Of a stretch of DNA of 64,000 nucleotides, positions 14,360-21,557 are shown one piece after another. Below the pieces are notes generated by a model, which was not told the origin of the DNA, ran no database searches, and saw only the letters and a program-made list of their open reading frames with translations. Position 1 is the first letter of the stretch; each line of letters starts with the position of its first letter. The stretch is taken from positions 23,212 through 87,211 of IMG/VR virus record IMGVR_UViG_3300032334_000488; one strand, given 5' to 3'. The position numbers and the translations under genes are program-made. This DNA comes from a virus.

Positions 14360-14809
14360 ATGAAAATCTGCATAGTTTGTGAGAAAGAGTTGCCTCTTAG
14401 TAAGTTCGAGATGAACGGAAACACCCGAAGGAATCAATGCGTATCTTGTAGGTTTCAACAAAAAAAGAATCGCCCTTCTTATGATTCCGTAATAAAGCCT
14501 AAAATCAAGAATTATCGATTGAAGCAATACGGAATAACTATTGAGGATTACAACGAGATGTTAAGTAAACAGAACGGCGTGTGCGCTATCTGTAAAACTA
14601 ATCCGTATCCTGATAAAAAGTTCTGTGTAGATCACGATCACAATACAGGCGTAGTTCGTGGGTTGTTGTGCGATTTATGCAATAGAGGTATCGGGTTGAT
14701 GCGTGATGATGTCGTAATCCTAGCGTCTGCTATTGATTATTTAACGCCCCTCTTTTCTCAGAAGGAAGGGGTCACAGGGGAAACCTCGTTTCCCCTGATA
14801 AAAGAATAA
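14360..14809 (+). CDS. Endonuclease VII-type HNH protein (copy B)
   Basis: A 149-residue paralogue of the preceding gene: CIVCEKELPLSKFEMNG, CVSC, YGITIEDYNEMLSKQNGVC, CVDHDHNTGVVRGLLC, CNRGIGLMRDD. It has an extra C-terminal tail (SQKEGVTGETSFPLIKE). The 36-nt spacer between the copies contains TCGGGGGTA twice. The divergence suggests an old duplication or separate acquisition. Confidence 0.88.
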   Translation: MKICIVCEKELPLSKFEMNGNTRRNQCVSCRFQQKKNRPSYDSVIKPKIKNYRLKQYGITIEDYNEMLSKQNGVCAICKTNPYPDKKFCVDHDHNTGVVRGLLCDLCNRGIGLMRDDVVILASAIDYLTPLFSQKEGVTGETSFPLIKE

Positions 14810-15304
14810 GTTGTTTATGACCAAAGTATTTAAGAGAGAATAGAGAGATAGATACATTGATTGGTTACTAGATTGCTTGCTGGTATTAAGTGTTGGTACA
14901 ACCTGATAATAGAGATCACTATCTGATTCACATAGCAACAGGTAACTAACTATGTGATGAAAAGGTACATTTGAAATAGTTAGTTAACTACCTGATAACA
15001 AGTGGCTGAGATGACTGACAGGCTGGTGGTATGCACACAGGCAATCTGTTTCAGAATGCAGTAGCCGAAGCGATCACGATGTCATGTCACCAAAATTGTC
15101 ACCAAACTATTGGTACAACCTGATAACAAAGCGTGTGTTAACAACATCGCACCTGATTAGTAGTCAGGTGATGATGTGAACATTGTAAAAAATAAATTGA
15201 CCCCCCCACCATTAACGCAAACACACACGATGAGCGGCCAGGTCGGAGCCATGATTGAGGGGTTTAGGCTGAGGCAGTAGCCAAAATGAGCAATAATCGG
15301 CCAC
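14810..15304. repeat. Noncoding region with direct and inverted repeats
   Basis: No gene is supported. TTGGTACAACCTGATAA occurs at 14893-14909 and 15110-15126. ACCTGATAACAA occurs at 14990-15001 and 15118-15129. An 11-bp perfect inverted repeat TAACTAACTAT/ATAGTTAGTTA lies at 14943-14953 and 14976-14986. GCAGTAGCC occurs at 15059-15067, 15274-15282 and again at 15676-15684. The arrangement suggests protein-binding iterons, as in a replication origin, attachment site or promoter array. Confidence 0.5.
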
Positions 15305-15511
15305 ATGAGCGAAATTCAGCCCCTATCTATGGCTTCTGAGCCTTGTTGCAGCACAAATTGCCCTTGTAAAGAGGAAAATGATGACAAATAGTCAAAATTT
15401 GTCGGCATCACAGTTTGGCAACACGGTAAGTGTGGCCAAGGCGTGAATATCGCCTTCATCATCGTTGCAATTGTCGTTGTTGGAGTTGCATTGTGGGCAT
15501 CAGAGCAGTAA
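15305..15511 (+). pseudogene. Small Cys-rich/membrane protein frame interrupted by an amber codon
   Basis: One frame runs from ATG 15305 to TAA 15511 with a single in-frame TAG at 15389-15391. The first 28 residues are MSEIQPLSMASEPCCSTNCP plus a short acidic tail. The part after TAG encodes a segment with HGKCGQG and then a clean transmembrane span (IAFIIVAIVVVGVALW). Both halves look protein-like in the same frame. TAG is a normal stop elsewhere here, so this is a nonsense mutation, a programmed readthrough, or two short peptides, the second from GTG 15443. No strong ribosome site precedes 15305. Confidence 0.45.
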
Positions 15512-15557
15512 TCTAGTTCTACGACTGGTAGGCGAGCACGACTTAACTTCCAAAAGT

Positions 15558-15625
15558 GTAGGGGACTGTCGTGAGTCCACCTACGGCCAGTTGTCAGCCA
15601 AATCCCTGCACTGCTAAATGCAGGG
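15558..15625. terminator. Two hairpins before the plus-strand operon
   Basis: The first stem is GTAGG-GGACT (15558-15567) with AGTCC-a-CCTAC (15574-15584), ten pairs with one bulge. The second is CCCTGCA/TGCAGGG (15604-15610, 15619-15625). There is no long U-run, but both would end or shape transcripts entering the 15.7 kb operon. The 15585-15703 stretch otherwise shows no gene. Confidence 0.45.
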
Positions 15626-15703
15626 CTTTGTGCTGTAAAGAGCCCCCTAAAATTTTTTCTCAGTAACAACTCAAGGCAGTAGCCTTAATGCAACAATACT
15701 CAC

Positions 15704-16078
15704 ATGAGCAAGAGTGAATTCAACCAAGGTCATAGCCCAATGTGCCCAGAGTTAGGGTGCAGCAAGCCAGCAGATAGCCACATCCACCTCAGTCGTGAGG
15801 ATGTCGACTCTATGCGTGGTATGGCACAGGCAGGCAAGATGGCTGCCGAGGTCGACACTCACATGAGAACTGCTCCAACAGACACCCGTGACCATGCCGC
15901 ATTGAAGGCACACATGCTCTCTTCTGGCCATTACGCCCATCCGATGGATGTGCACGAGATGACTCACGAGACATTGAAGGCCTATCACGATGAAGATCAC
16001 GCCAATATGGATGCAGGTCCAGCAGATGAGCGTGAGAATTACACAAACTTCGGCCACGAGCATATGCATAACGCATGA
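15704..16078 (+). CDS. Hypothetical His/Met-rich protein
   Basis: A 124-residue protein. It has a possible metal site near the N-terminus (CPELGCSKPADSHIHL), then helices rich in His, Met and acidic residues (MHEMT-like segments; a tail NFGHEHMHNA). No family is recognised. It is the first gene of a chain of eleven linked by 4-nt stop-start overlaps. Confidence 0.65.
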   Translation: MSKSEFNQGHSPMCPELGCSKPADSHIHLSREDVDSMRGMAQAGKMAAEVDTHMRTAPTDTRDHAALKAHMLSSGHYAHPMDVHEMTHETLKAYHDEDHANMDAGPADERENYTNFGHEHMHNA

Positions 16079-16452
16079 AGAATCCAAAGCCACATACCAC
16101 GCTAGTATCTGGTTCTCAGTTCCAGGGCTTCCTTACATCATCAGCAGCGGGTGTGAACACGCCATCACGCACAGGTGAGGGTACAGAGCCTCGCCCAGGT
16201 ATGAGCAAGCGTGATCACCGCAACATTATCGCCACAGAGTTAAACAACCATCCAAAGAAGATCGGCATGAGTATGTTTGTTGCAGGACTCACTCACATGG
16301 GTGTACAGCCTAACGAGGCTAACCTAGGTCACATCTCTGGATTAGTCAGAGGTGACAATGACAAATTTCATGAATTAGTCGGCCTTGCAAGAAAGACAGC
16401 AATCGGTGCAAAGCAGCGCAAGGTAGAGAAGAATCGTGGTATTCAAAAATGA
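16075..16452 (+). CDS. Hypothetical basic protein
   Basis: A 125-residue protein with a flexible N-terminus (residues 1-45, including LVSGSQFQGFL) and a helical C-terminal part (SKRDHRNIIATELNNHPKKI; NDKFHELVGLARKTAIGAKQ). No family is recognised. It overlaps both neighbours by 4 nt. Confidence 0.6.
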   Translation: MKNPKPHTTLVSGSQFQGFLTSSAAGVNTPSRTGEGTEPRPGMSKRDHRNIIATELNNHPKKIGMSMFVAGLTHMGVQPNEANLGHISGLVRGDNDKFHELVGLARKTAIGAKQRKVEKNRGIQK

Positions 16453-16943
16453 AGCCACCAAAAGACTTAGGCAAGGCGATCGAGGCTGGCTATCAGCCTA
16501 TGTTCATGACAGGTGAAGAGATCAAGACTCACTTCGCACCTCTTGAGGGTGATAAGAAGATAGTTAAACTCCCACCCAACGAGAGAGCAAATCGCTACGA
16601 TCACGGTGAGCGCAAAGAGACTGATGATGAACTATGGGCTCGCAAGTTAAAGGAATCTAAGCAGACAGGATTAGAGCGCCACGGAGAGATCTCTTTTGCA
16701 TTTGGAGAGCCACAGAAGTACGGAATCTCACGTGAAAGCACTCTTGCAGATAAAGCCAAGAAGTCTGGCATGCCTGGAGCGATCCACGTAGCAGATAAGC
16801 CAGGATACCCATCAGACAAGCCGCAGATACTAGGTGGTCACCACCGTGTTGCATTATCGTCAGAGCAGTTCAAGGAGCACATCTTCCCTGTTAAGTATGC
16901 GAAGAATCTTGACGAGGCTAAGGCAGATCCAGGGTACCGATGA
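16449..16943 (+). CDS. ParB/Srx-like domain protein
   Basis: A 164-residue protein. The C-terminal half contains PQILGGHHRVALSSEQFKEH, the GHHR box of the ParB/sulfiredoxin-like fold, which binds nucleotide and in phages often belongs to nucleases or adaptor proteins. The N-terminal 50 residues (LGKAIEAGYQPMFMTGEEI) resemble the substrate strand preceding that box. Partition activity is not implied because no HTH is seen. Confidence 0.65.
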   Translation: MKPPKDLGKAIEAGYQPMFMTGEEIKTHFAPLEGDKKIVKLPPNERANRYDHGERKETDDELWARKLKESKQTGLERHGEISFAFGEPQKYGISRESTLADKAKKSGMPGAIHVADKPGYPSDKPQILGGHHRVALSSEQFKEHIFPVKYAKNLDEAKADPGYR

Positions 16944-17101
16944 AGTGCAAGCACATCTACGAGGTAGTCGGGGCCGTCTTCTGCCCACATTGCGGTTCTA
17001 GCACTCACGAAGTGGACTGGGCCGATGTCAATGAACAGCATCGCGCCTGGAAAGAATTTATCATTGATAATCCACAAGAGTTAACTTGGTGGAGCATATG
17101 A
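16940..17101 (+). CDS. Zinc-knuckle microprotein
   Basis: A 53-residue protein: MKCKHIYEVVGAVFCPHCGS, with Cys3, His5, Cys15 and Cys18 as probable ligands, then a helical Trp-rich tail (HRAWKEFIIDNPQELTWWSI). It is coupled by ATGA at both ends. Function unknown. Confidence 0.7.
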   Translation: MKCKHIYEVVGAVFCPHCGSSTHEVDWADVNEQHRAWKEFIIDNPQELTWWSI

Positions 17102-17310
17102 GTCGTTCAGCAGAGTTTGAGTCATCCCACATCGCAGCACGAGAAATCGCCCCAGGTGATTATCTCGATCCATCAGTAAAGGTACGTGTACATGCGGCCA
17201 AGATGATTGGTAATGACTTCGTCGTAGCACATAAGTTACGTGGCTCTAAGTCACCTGGCGTGTCTATGTATAAGCCAGATGACAAGGTGAGAGTGTGGCG
17301 CAAGAAGTGA
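17098..17310 (+). CDS. Hypothetical small basic protein
   Basis: A 70-residue protein starting MSRSAEFESSHIAAREIAPG. The middle and C-terminal parts look like a small beta-barrel (VRVHAAKMIGNDFVVAHKL; KPDDKVRVWRKK). The start at 17098 is chosen for the 4-nt overlap with the previous stop; an in-frame TTG at 17086 is less likely. Confidence 0.6.
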   Translation: MSRSAEFESSHIAAREIAPGDYLDPSVKVRVHAAKMIGNDFVVAHKLRGSKSPGVSMYKPDDKVRVWRKK

Positions 17311-17630
17311 GCAACCTCAATCCTCAGCAGTTTGTATCTCTGACCCATCACGAGGGCAGGTACCTCCATCATATTGACGCACATGACCAAGATGGCAACA
17401 TGGTCGGATCTATGGATTGGAACAAGAGATCCAAGAGAGTGATGAACATCAGCGTCAGCACACGACTTCGTCGTCAAGGTATTGCAAGCCACATGTGGGA
17501 TCTAGCAAATCAAACCGCCCAAGAAAAAGGTCAAGTAGGACCTCAACACTCCTACGAGAGAACTGACCTAGGAGATGCATGGGCAAAATCCGTAGGTGGA
17601 CGTCTTCCACACAATAGGATGAAAAAATGA
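17307..17630 (+). CDS. GNAT-family acetyltransferase-like protein 1
   Basis: A 107-residue protein from a GTG start. It begins MSNLNPQQF, a tag shared with neighbours. The GNAT core is visible: a strand GNMVGSMDWNKRSKRVMNIS, then VSTRLRRQGIASHMWDLA, in which RRQGIA is the acetyl-CoA pyrophosphate loop. The C-terminus has DLGDAWAKSVGG. It is short for GNAT (usually about 140-150), so it may act as a dimer or be a specialised effector. The start at 17307 follows the GTGA overlap and matches the MSNL start of the next gene. Confidence 0.75.
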   Translation: MSNLNPQQFVSLTHHEGRYLHHIDAHDQDGNMVGSMDWNKRSKRVMNISVSTRLRRQGIASHMWDLANQTAQEKGQVGPQHSYERTDLGDAWAKSVGGRLPHNRMKK

Positions 17631-17992
17631 GCAACCTATCTCCTAAGCAGTTTCCAGAGTTGTTCCACGGATCTACCGCAGAGACGATGAAGCCTGGAAC
17701 AATAATCCGCCCAGGTAATGATCGTGTCGTATGGGCAGGAACTAATCCAGAGCGTGCAGCAGACCATGTCATTGATCGTATGAATACAGGTTACCGAGGA
17801 CGAGATAATAAAAAGGGATGGCATCAGCAGTCTCTGGTATCACCTGTCTATGAAGTCGAGCCATTAAAGACTGACAAGACACTGACAGATATGTCTTGGT
17901 GGAGTAAAGACTCTATAACCTCTGATAAGGGCTTCAGAGTAAAGGGCGTCAAGCGCTACGTTACTCTTGGAGAGAAGATGAGTAACGAATGA
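17627..17992 (+). CDS. ADP-ribosyltransferase-like protein (Arr/KptA-type fold)
   Basis: A 121-residue protein starting MSNLSPKQF. ELFHGSTAETMKPGTIIRPG, then VVWAGTNPERAADHVIDR, resembles the NAD-binding first half of Arr (rifampin ADP-ribosyltransferase) and related folds, where the FHGT-like box holds NAD. VYEVEP later fits a core strand. The target could be a host protein or a nucleic acid. Catalytic activity is inferred from pattern only. Confidence 0.55.
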   Translation: MSNLSPKQFPELFHGSTAETMKPGTIIRPGNDRVVWAGTNPERAADHVIDRMNTGYRGRDNKKGWHQQSLVSPVYEVEPLKTDKTLTDMSWWSKDSITSDKGFRVKGVKRYVTLGEKMSNE

Positions 17993-18090
17993 GCGCCCCA
18001 AGTAAAGAGCAATGTCGTCTATGTGACCATGACATGCAGTACGGCTGCTGTACAATAGACACCTGCAAGTGTATCTGCGAGCCACGATGA
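17989..18090 (+). CDS. Cys-rich microprotein
   Basis: A 33-residue peptide with eight Cys: MSAPSKEQCRLCDHDMQYGC and CTIDTCKCICEPR. It has a CxxC start and a CxCxC end, probably metal-binding. It is linked to both neighbours by ATGA overlaps, which is the main evidence that it is translated. Confidence 0.6.
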   Translation: MSAPSKEQCRLCDHDMQYGCCTIDTCKCICEPR

Positions 18091-18419
18091 CAGTGCCGAA
18101 GAATCTTAACAATGCACAGTTTGCACTCTCTAGCGAGATAGGTCATCACGCAATCACCGCTCACATCGATAGTGAGCCAGTAGGTCGTATGACATGGGCG
18201 AAAGCAACAGGCAAGATCGGTAAGGTCTATGTCAAGCCTGAACATCGCCGCAAAGGTGTAGCGACATCAATGTTTCATGCCGCCAAAGATATGGCCAGAG
18301 AACAAGGTCTACAAGAGCCATCACACTCTCAATCACGCAGTGATGCGGGAGAAGGTTGGGTACAATCGTTAGGTGAGCAAGCACCTGCTCGTGTATCTGA
18401 CAGGGAGTACTACCGATGA
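18087..18419 (+). CDS. GNAT-family acetyltransferase-like protein 2
   Basis: A 110-residue protein. It begins MTVPKNLNNAQFALSSEIG (the NL-x3-QF tag), then a GNAT core: ITAHIDSEPVGRMTWAKATG, KIGKVYVKPEHRRKGVATSM (acetyl-CoA loop RRKGVA), a helix FHAAKDMAREQG, and AGEGWVQSLG aligning with DAWAKSVGG of copy 1. The start is set by the ATGA overlap at 18087. Confidence 0.75.
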   Translation: MTVPKNLNNAQFALSSEIGHHAITAHIDSEPVGRMTWAKATGKIGKVYVKPEHRRKGVATSMFHAAKDMAREQGLQEPSHSQSRSDAGEGWVQSLGEQAPARVSDREYYR

Positions 18420-18673
18420 CTCTAAGCAACGATCAATTCGGTGACGTCCCTAAGACCAAGTGGGTACCTGACCAAGAGGGTCACTCAATCGGATGGCATA
18501 TCCTCAAGTGGCACATACCACGAGGCAACAAAGCAGGAAAATCATTCGGCGGTGATGGCGTCTCGTCATACGACTACGAGCAGCACCACAAGATGCACAT
18601 GCGTATGCATGAAGACGGAAAATTCGAGGTCGGGCACGAGCATGAGCATTTCACACCAAAGGATCGCAAATGA
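18416..18673 (+). CDS. Hypothetical His-rich protein with QF tag
   Basis: An 85-residue protein starting MTLSNDQFGDVPKTKWVPDQ. The remainder is rich in His, with HHKMHMRMHEDGKFEVGHEH as a repeat-like segment that could bind metal. No fold is recognised. It is part of the coupled chain between two GNAT-like genes. Confidence 0.6.
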   Translation: MTLSNDQFGDVPKTKWVPDQEGHSIGWHILKWHIPRGNKAGKSFGGDGVSSYDYEQHHKMHMRMHEDGKFEVGHEHEHFTPKDRK

Positions 18674-19053
18674 AGCAGACGCCTAGAGAGCCAGATCACG
18701 ACCCTAAAGAACCAAGAAATCTGTCGGGCGTTCAGTTTAAGTTCATTCACGCTGGTGCACCTAAGCAGCACCCTAAGATTCACACTATGTATGCAAATGA
18801 CTCAGAGGGTAGATACCTAGGTCATCTTGACTGGAATAAGCGAACTGGTCAGATTGACAACATCAACGTGATCGGGCGCATGCAAGGTCTTGGTGTTGCA
18901 ACATCAATGTACGAGAAGGCAACCAAACTTGCATCTGACACTGGTATCAAATCGCCACAGCATTCAACCTTCCGCACCGACAAGGGCGATGCGTGGGCAC
19001 GCAAGGTCGGTGGCAACGTACCGCCTCGTAAGGCAGAGCCAGAAGAAGAATAA
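18670..19053 (+). CDS. GNAT-family acetyltransferase-like protein 3
   Basis: A 127-residue protein. A 16-residue leader precedes RNLSGVQFKFIHAGAP (tag), followed by the GNAT-like core GRYLGHLDWNKRTGQIDNIN, VIGRMQGLGVATSMYEKAT, and GDAWARKVGGNVP. In this copy the acetyl-CoA loop is MQGLGVA rather than RRQGIA or RRKGVA, so one basic residue is lost and activity may be reduced. It is the last gene of the coupled chain. Confidence 0.72.
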   Translation: MKQTPREPDHDPKEPRNLSGVQFKFIHAGAPKQHPKIHTMYANDSEGRYLGHLDWNKRTGQIDNINVIGRMQGLGVATSMYEKATKLASDTGIKSPQHSTFRTDKGDAWARKVGGNVPPRKAEPEEE

Positions 19054-19073
19054 TCTTGTGATAGGGTCTGGGC

Positions 19074-19412
19074 ATGATTACAGACCGCCCTTGGGGAACA
19101 TATGAAGTACTAGCAACATCTGACACTCACCAGGTAAAGCGCATCGTCGTGAAGCCTGGTCAACGCCTTTCTTATCAAACACATGAACAACGCTCTGAAT
19201 ACTGGGTGATTGTTTCTGGAACAGGCACCGTAACACTTGACGGTATTCAATCGATGGCATTAGGTGGCGATGCATTTATTATTGAACAAGGTATCGCTCA
19301 CCGTATTGCTAATACTGGAACAGAAGATCTTGTCTTTATTGAAACGCAATTAGGTATTTACTTTGGCGAAGATGACATAGTTCGTCTCGAAGACGACTTT
19401 GGTCGTGCATGA
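19074..19412 (+). CDS. Cupin, mannose-6-phosphate isomerase type II-like
   Basis: A 112-residue single cupin. It starts MITDRPWGTYEVLA, the RPWG-Y motif of type II phosphomannose isomerases, then VKPGQRLSYQTHEQRSEYWV (metal-binding His/Glu), VVSG-like IVSGTGTVTLDG and AHRIANTG. It would bind a sugar phosphate or nucleotide sugar in the cytoplasm. It may supply mannose derivatives for glycan modification (compare the 46-49 kb cassette). Confidence 0.82.
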   Translation: MITDRPWGTYEVLATSDTHQVKRIVVKPGQRLSYQTHEQRSEYWVIVSGTGTVTLDGIQSMALGGDAFIIEQGIAHRIANTGTEDLVFIETQLGIYFGEDDIVRLEDDFGRA

Positions 19413-19582
19413 TGGAAAAGACATGGACTTATAGAGAAGCAGAACTACGTGAAGAGATTGCACAAGCGATTGAGGCATGGGGATTCATAACTTCATATGA
19501 CCCTAAGTCTGAGTTAGGAATGGCACAAGACGCAGCATTTAGACAAGCACGTGCTGCCTATGCACAGATTGCACGTGACTAA
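19409..19582 (+). CDS. Hypothetical 57-residue helical protein
   Basis: Starts MMEKTWTYREAELREEIAQA and ends with a helix FRQARAAYAQIARD. It overlaps the cupin stop by 4 nt. Function unknown. A second ATG at 19412 is equally possible as start. Confidence 0.65.
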   Translation: MMEKTWTYREAELREEIAQAIEAWGFITSYDPKSELGMAQDAAFRQARAAYAQIARD

Positions 19583-19584
19583 CA

Positions 19585-19794
19585 ATGACGCACGATGATG
19601 ACATAAGCACAGAGGATTACAAACGATTAAGTAAGTACTTCAAACGTACTGGCATCTTTCGTGTGTATCTACTACTTCGCCCACCTATTGCACGTACCCA
19701 ACTAATGCTTGAGTTTGTGATTAGAGGCCGAGTTCTTTTTACAGTAAAGTTGTGGAAACGCAAACACAGCATTTTTAATGAGGAAGACAAATGA
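19585..19794 (+). CDS. Hypothetical basic protein
   Basis: A 69-residue protein with an acidic N-terminus (THDDDISTEDYKRLSKYF) and a strand-rich basic part (FRVYLLLRPPIARTQLMLEF). It lies 2 nt after the previous stop and overlaps the next start. No family is recognised. Confidence 0.6.
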   Translation: MTHDDDISTEDYKRLSKYFKRTGIFRVYLLLRPPIARTQLMLEFVIRGRVLFTVKLWKRKHSIFNEEDK

Positions 19795-19955
19795 GACATA
19801 GAGAAACCTTATGCTTTACCCCCAGAAAGTATTTTCAACAACCTGGAATGCTATGGCAATGCGATTGCGGCAAGGTGTACAGGTTTAGAAAGAAGTACGG
19901 CATGAAAGGTGGAGGAGTGAACAGATATTGGGAAGAAGTTAAGGAGAAGAAGTGA
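19791..19955 (+). CDS. Hypothetical basic microprotein with CxC
   Basis: A 54-residue basic protein (TPRKYFQQPGMLWQCDCGKV) with CDC as part of a possible zinc site. It is coupled by ATGA at the start and GTGA at the end. Function unknown. Confidence 0.6.
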   Translation: MRHRETLCFTPRKYFQQPGMLWQCDCGKVYRFRKKYGMKGGGVNRYWEEVKEKK

Positions 19956-20056
19956 GCATAACACTTGGCGTTATTATCGGGTTAGTTGTTATGGATTTTG
20001 TAGGACTTGCATTTGCGCTTTATGGTTTAGGTATGGCAAAAGGATGGTGGAAATGA
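19952..20056 (+). CDS. Membrane micropeptide (GTG start)
   Basis: A 34-residue peptide consisting of one transmembrane span (LGVIIGLVVMDFVGLAFAL) with a short basic tail (MAKGWWK). Overlaps on both sides (GTGA and ATGA) support it. The role is unknown; lysis or exclusion is conceivable. Confidence 0.55.
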   Translation: MSITLGVIIGLVVMDFVGLAFALYGLGMAKGWWK

Positions 20057-20247
20057 AAATTGGTCCATACACATTACGCAAGCCATGGGTTAAGTACGTA
20101 AATGTAGAGTTAGACTTTGAGAATCAATTAACCAGAGCAATCATTAAGTCAATTCGAGCAGACATTATTGCAGATATTATTACTTTGGATCTTTGCGATC
20201 AAGAGTGCGAGGTTATTGATTACCTTGAAAGAACCTCACGACCATGA
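20053..20247 (+). CDS. Hypothetical 64-residue protein
   Basis: Starts MKIGPYTLRKPWVKYVNVEL, with a helical middle (LTRAIIKSIRADIIADIITL). No family is recognised. The ATG at 20053 is preferred for its 4-nt overlap and the GGTGG upstream; 20044 is an alternative. Confidence 0.6.
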   Translation: MKIGPYTLRKPWVKYVNVELDFENQLTRAIIKSIRADIIADIITLDLCDQECEVIDYLERTSRP

Positions 20248-20738
20248 TTGTTCATCTATCTAAAGAAGAAGTTCGTGCATGTGCAGACATTGCATTAAAC
20301 CGATGGATGATGAAGTTCGGCAGTATTGACCGACCTAACTATGCAGGCGACAATAAGAAGTACCTAGAGCCAGAGATTGCGGCAAATGTACGAACTATCG
20401 TTGCAGAGTATGCAGTTGCTAAGTTATACAAGCAGCCCTTTACATTTCCGTTTTATACCAATGAGGAACATTATTTCAGAAAAGACTTTCCTGATGTAAT
20501 GCCATGCTATGAGGTCAAATCAATTCGCACCAAAGATGCGATCCCATTATTTCCTAAGGATGTCAGACCAGGGGTGATTCTGGTAGGGGCACGGGTTCTA
20601 GACCGTGATTACTATTCAGAGGTCGAGGTTTATGGCTGGCTTCCTACTGAAGAGTGCACCAAGGACGAGTATCATTATGCTCCAGAGAATTCCTGGCGAA
20701 TTCCTCTCGACAAGTTTAACGACACTATTCCAGGCTAG
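20244..20738 (+). CDS. Possible PD-(D/E)XK-type nuclease-like protein
   Basis: A 164-residue protein. An N-terminal helix (SKEEVRACADIALNRWMMKF) is followed by AEYAVAKLY and then YEVKSIRTKDAIPLFPKD, where the E-x-K on a strand after a helical region is reminiscent of restriction-like nucleases. The last third is strand-rich (VILVGARVLDRDYYSEVEVY). The nuclease reading is tentative. It precedes the endolysin by 7 nt. Confidence 0.5.
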   Translation: MIVHLSKEEVRACADIALNRWMMKFGSIDRPNYAGDNKKYLEPEIAANVRTIVAEYAVAKLYKQPFTFPFYTNEEHYFRKDFPDVMPCYEVKSIRTKDAIPLFPKDVRPGVILVGARVLDRDYYSEVEVYGWLPTEECTKDEYHYAPENSWRIPLDKFNDTIPG

Positions 20739-20745
20739 GAGAACC

Positions 20746-21489
20746 ATGGCTGACAAAGGCACAGCAGCAGCAATCATCGAAGTTGCTCGTAAAGAAGTAG
20801 GGACTATTGAAGGTCCAAAAGATAATGAGACCAAGTACGGCGCCTTCACCAAGGCTAACTACCTAGCATGGTGTGGCTCATTCGTTATGTGGTGCGCTCA
20901 TCAAGCAGGTGTAAAGGTTCCTAACACAGTTTCTACTGTTGCAGGAGCAGCGGCGTTTAAGAAGATGGGCACATGGTTTGACGCAGACTGCGGTCAATCA
21001 CCACAACCAGGAGATATTCTGTATTTTGATTTCCCAGGAGACGGCGTCGATAGAATTTCTCACGTAGGTATCTGCACAGGTATTGACTCTGATGGTGTTG
21101 TCAACACTATCGAGGGCAATACATCTGGCAAGAAGAAGGGCGACCAGCGCAATGGTGGCGAGGTATGCGAGCAGACTCGTGGCTATAAGCCAAACAAGAA
21201 GAAGGTTCTTGTCTCAATCGTTGGTTGGGGTCGTCCTAACTACTCAGGCAACGAAGTCCAGGCTGAGATCCCTATGCCAGAGGCCCCAGCGTTCCCTGGA
21301 CAGATCAAGCCAGGTGCCAAGGGAGAATCTGTCAAGATTGTCCAGAAGGCTCTAGGATTGGCTGCAGACGGCGATTACGGCCCAGCGACAAAGAAGGCAG
21401 TTGTTGCATTCCAGGATAACCACGATATTGTTGACTCAAACGGCATCGTTGGCCCTAAGACTTGGGCAGAATTGGTCAAAATGCTCTAA
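20746..21489 (+). CDS. Endolysin: CHAP domain plus peptidoglycan-binding domain
   Basis: A 247-residue protein. Residues 5-155 form a CHAP amidase/peptidase: AWCGSFVMWCAHQAG contains the catalytic Cys, ISHVGICTG the His and EGNTSG the Asn. Residues 175-247 form a PG_binding_1 repeat (KPGAKGESVKIVQKALGLAA; DGDYGPATKKAVVAFQ). There is no signal peptide, so a holin should be needed. The ATG at 20746 has AGGAG at ideal distance; upstream in-frame ATGs lie inside the previous gene. A strong terminator follows. Confidence 0.92.
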   Translation: MADKGTAAAIIEVARKEVGTIEGPKDNETKYGAFTKANYLAWCGSFVMWCAHQAGVKVPNTVSTVAGAAAFKKMGTWFDADCGQSPQPGDILYFDFPGDGVDRISHVGICTGIDSDGVVNTIEGNTSGKKKGDQRNGGEVCEQTRGYKPNKKKVLVSIVGWGRPNYSGNEVQAEIPMPEAPAFPGQIKPGAKGESVKIVQKALGLAADGDYGPATKKAVVAFQDNHDIVDSNGIVGPKTWAELVKML

Positions 21490-21505
21490 TTGGACATTAC
21501 CCAAG

Positions 21506-21537
21506 AACCCCTCTAGACCTGATAGTCTAGGGGGGTT
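21506..21537 (+). terminator. Hairpin terminator after the endolysin
   Basis: A 13-pair stem (AACCCCTCTAGAC/GTCTAGGGGGGTT, one T-G wobble) with a 6-nt loop lies 16 nt after the endolysin stop. No U-run follows, but stability and position fit an end-of-operon terminator. Confidence 0.7.
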
Positions 21538-21557
21538 CACTTATGTAGAGGAGAGTC

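Noticed and set aside
15305-15511. Genome-wide amber recoding
   Set aside because: TAG ends several well-supported genes (for example at 20738, 22890 and 23590), so it is not generally read as sense.
15316-15669. Minus-strand open frame of 117 codons
   Set aside because: It runs antisense to a better plus-strand frame and through two hairpins; no ribosome site and no recognisable pattern.
16449-16943. Plasmid-type ParB partition system
   Set aside because: Only the GHHR box is present, without HTH or a ParA partner or parS-like sites, so a partition role is not supported.
20605-20745. Upstream extension of the endolysin
   Set aside because: It lies inside the previous gene, while the ATG at 20746 has an ideal AGGAG site and matches the CHAP start.
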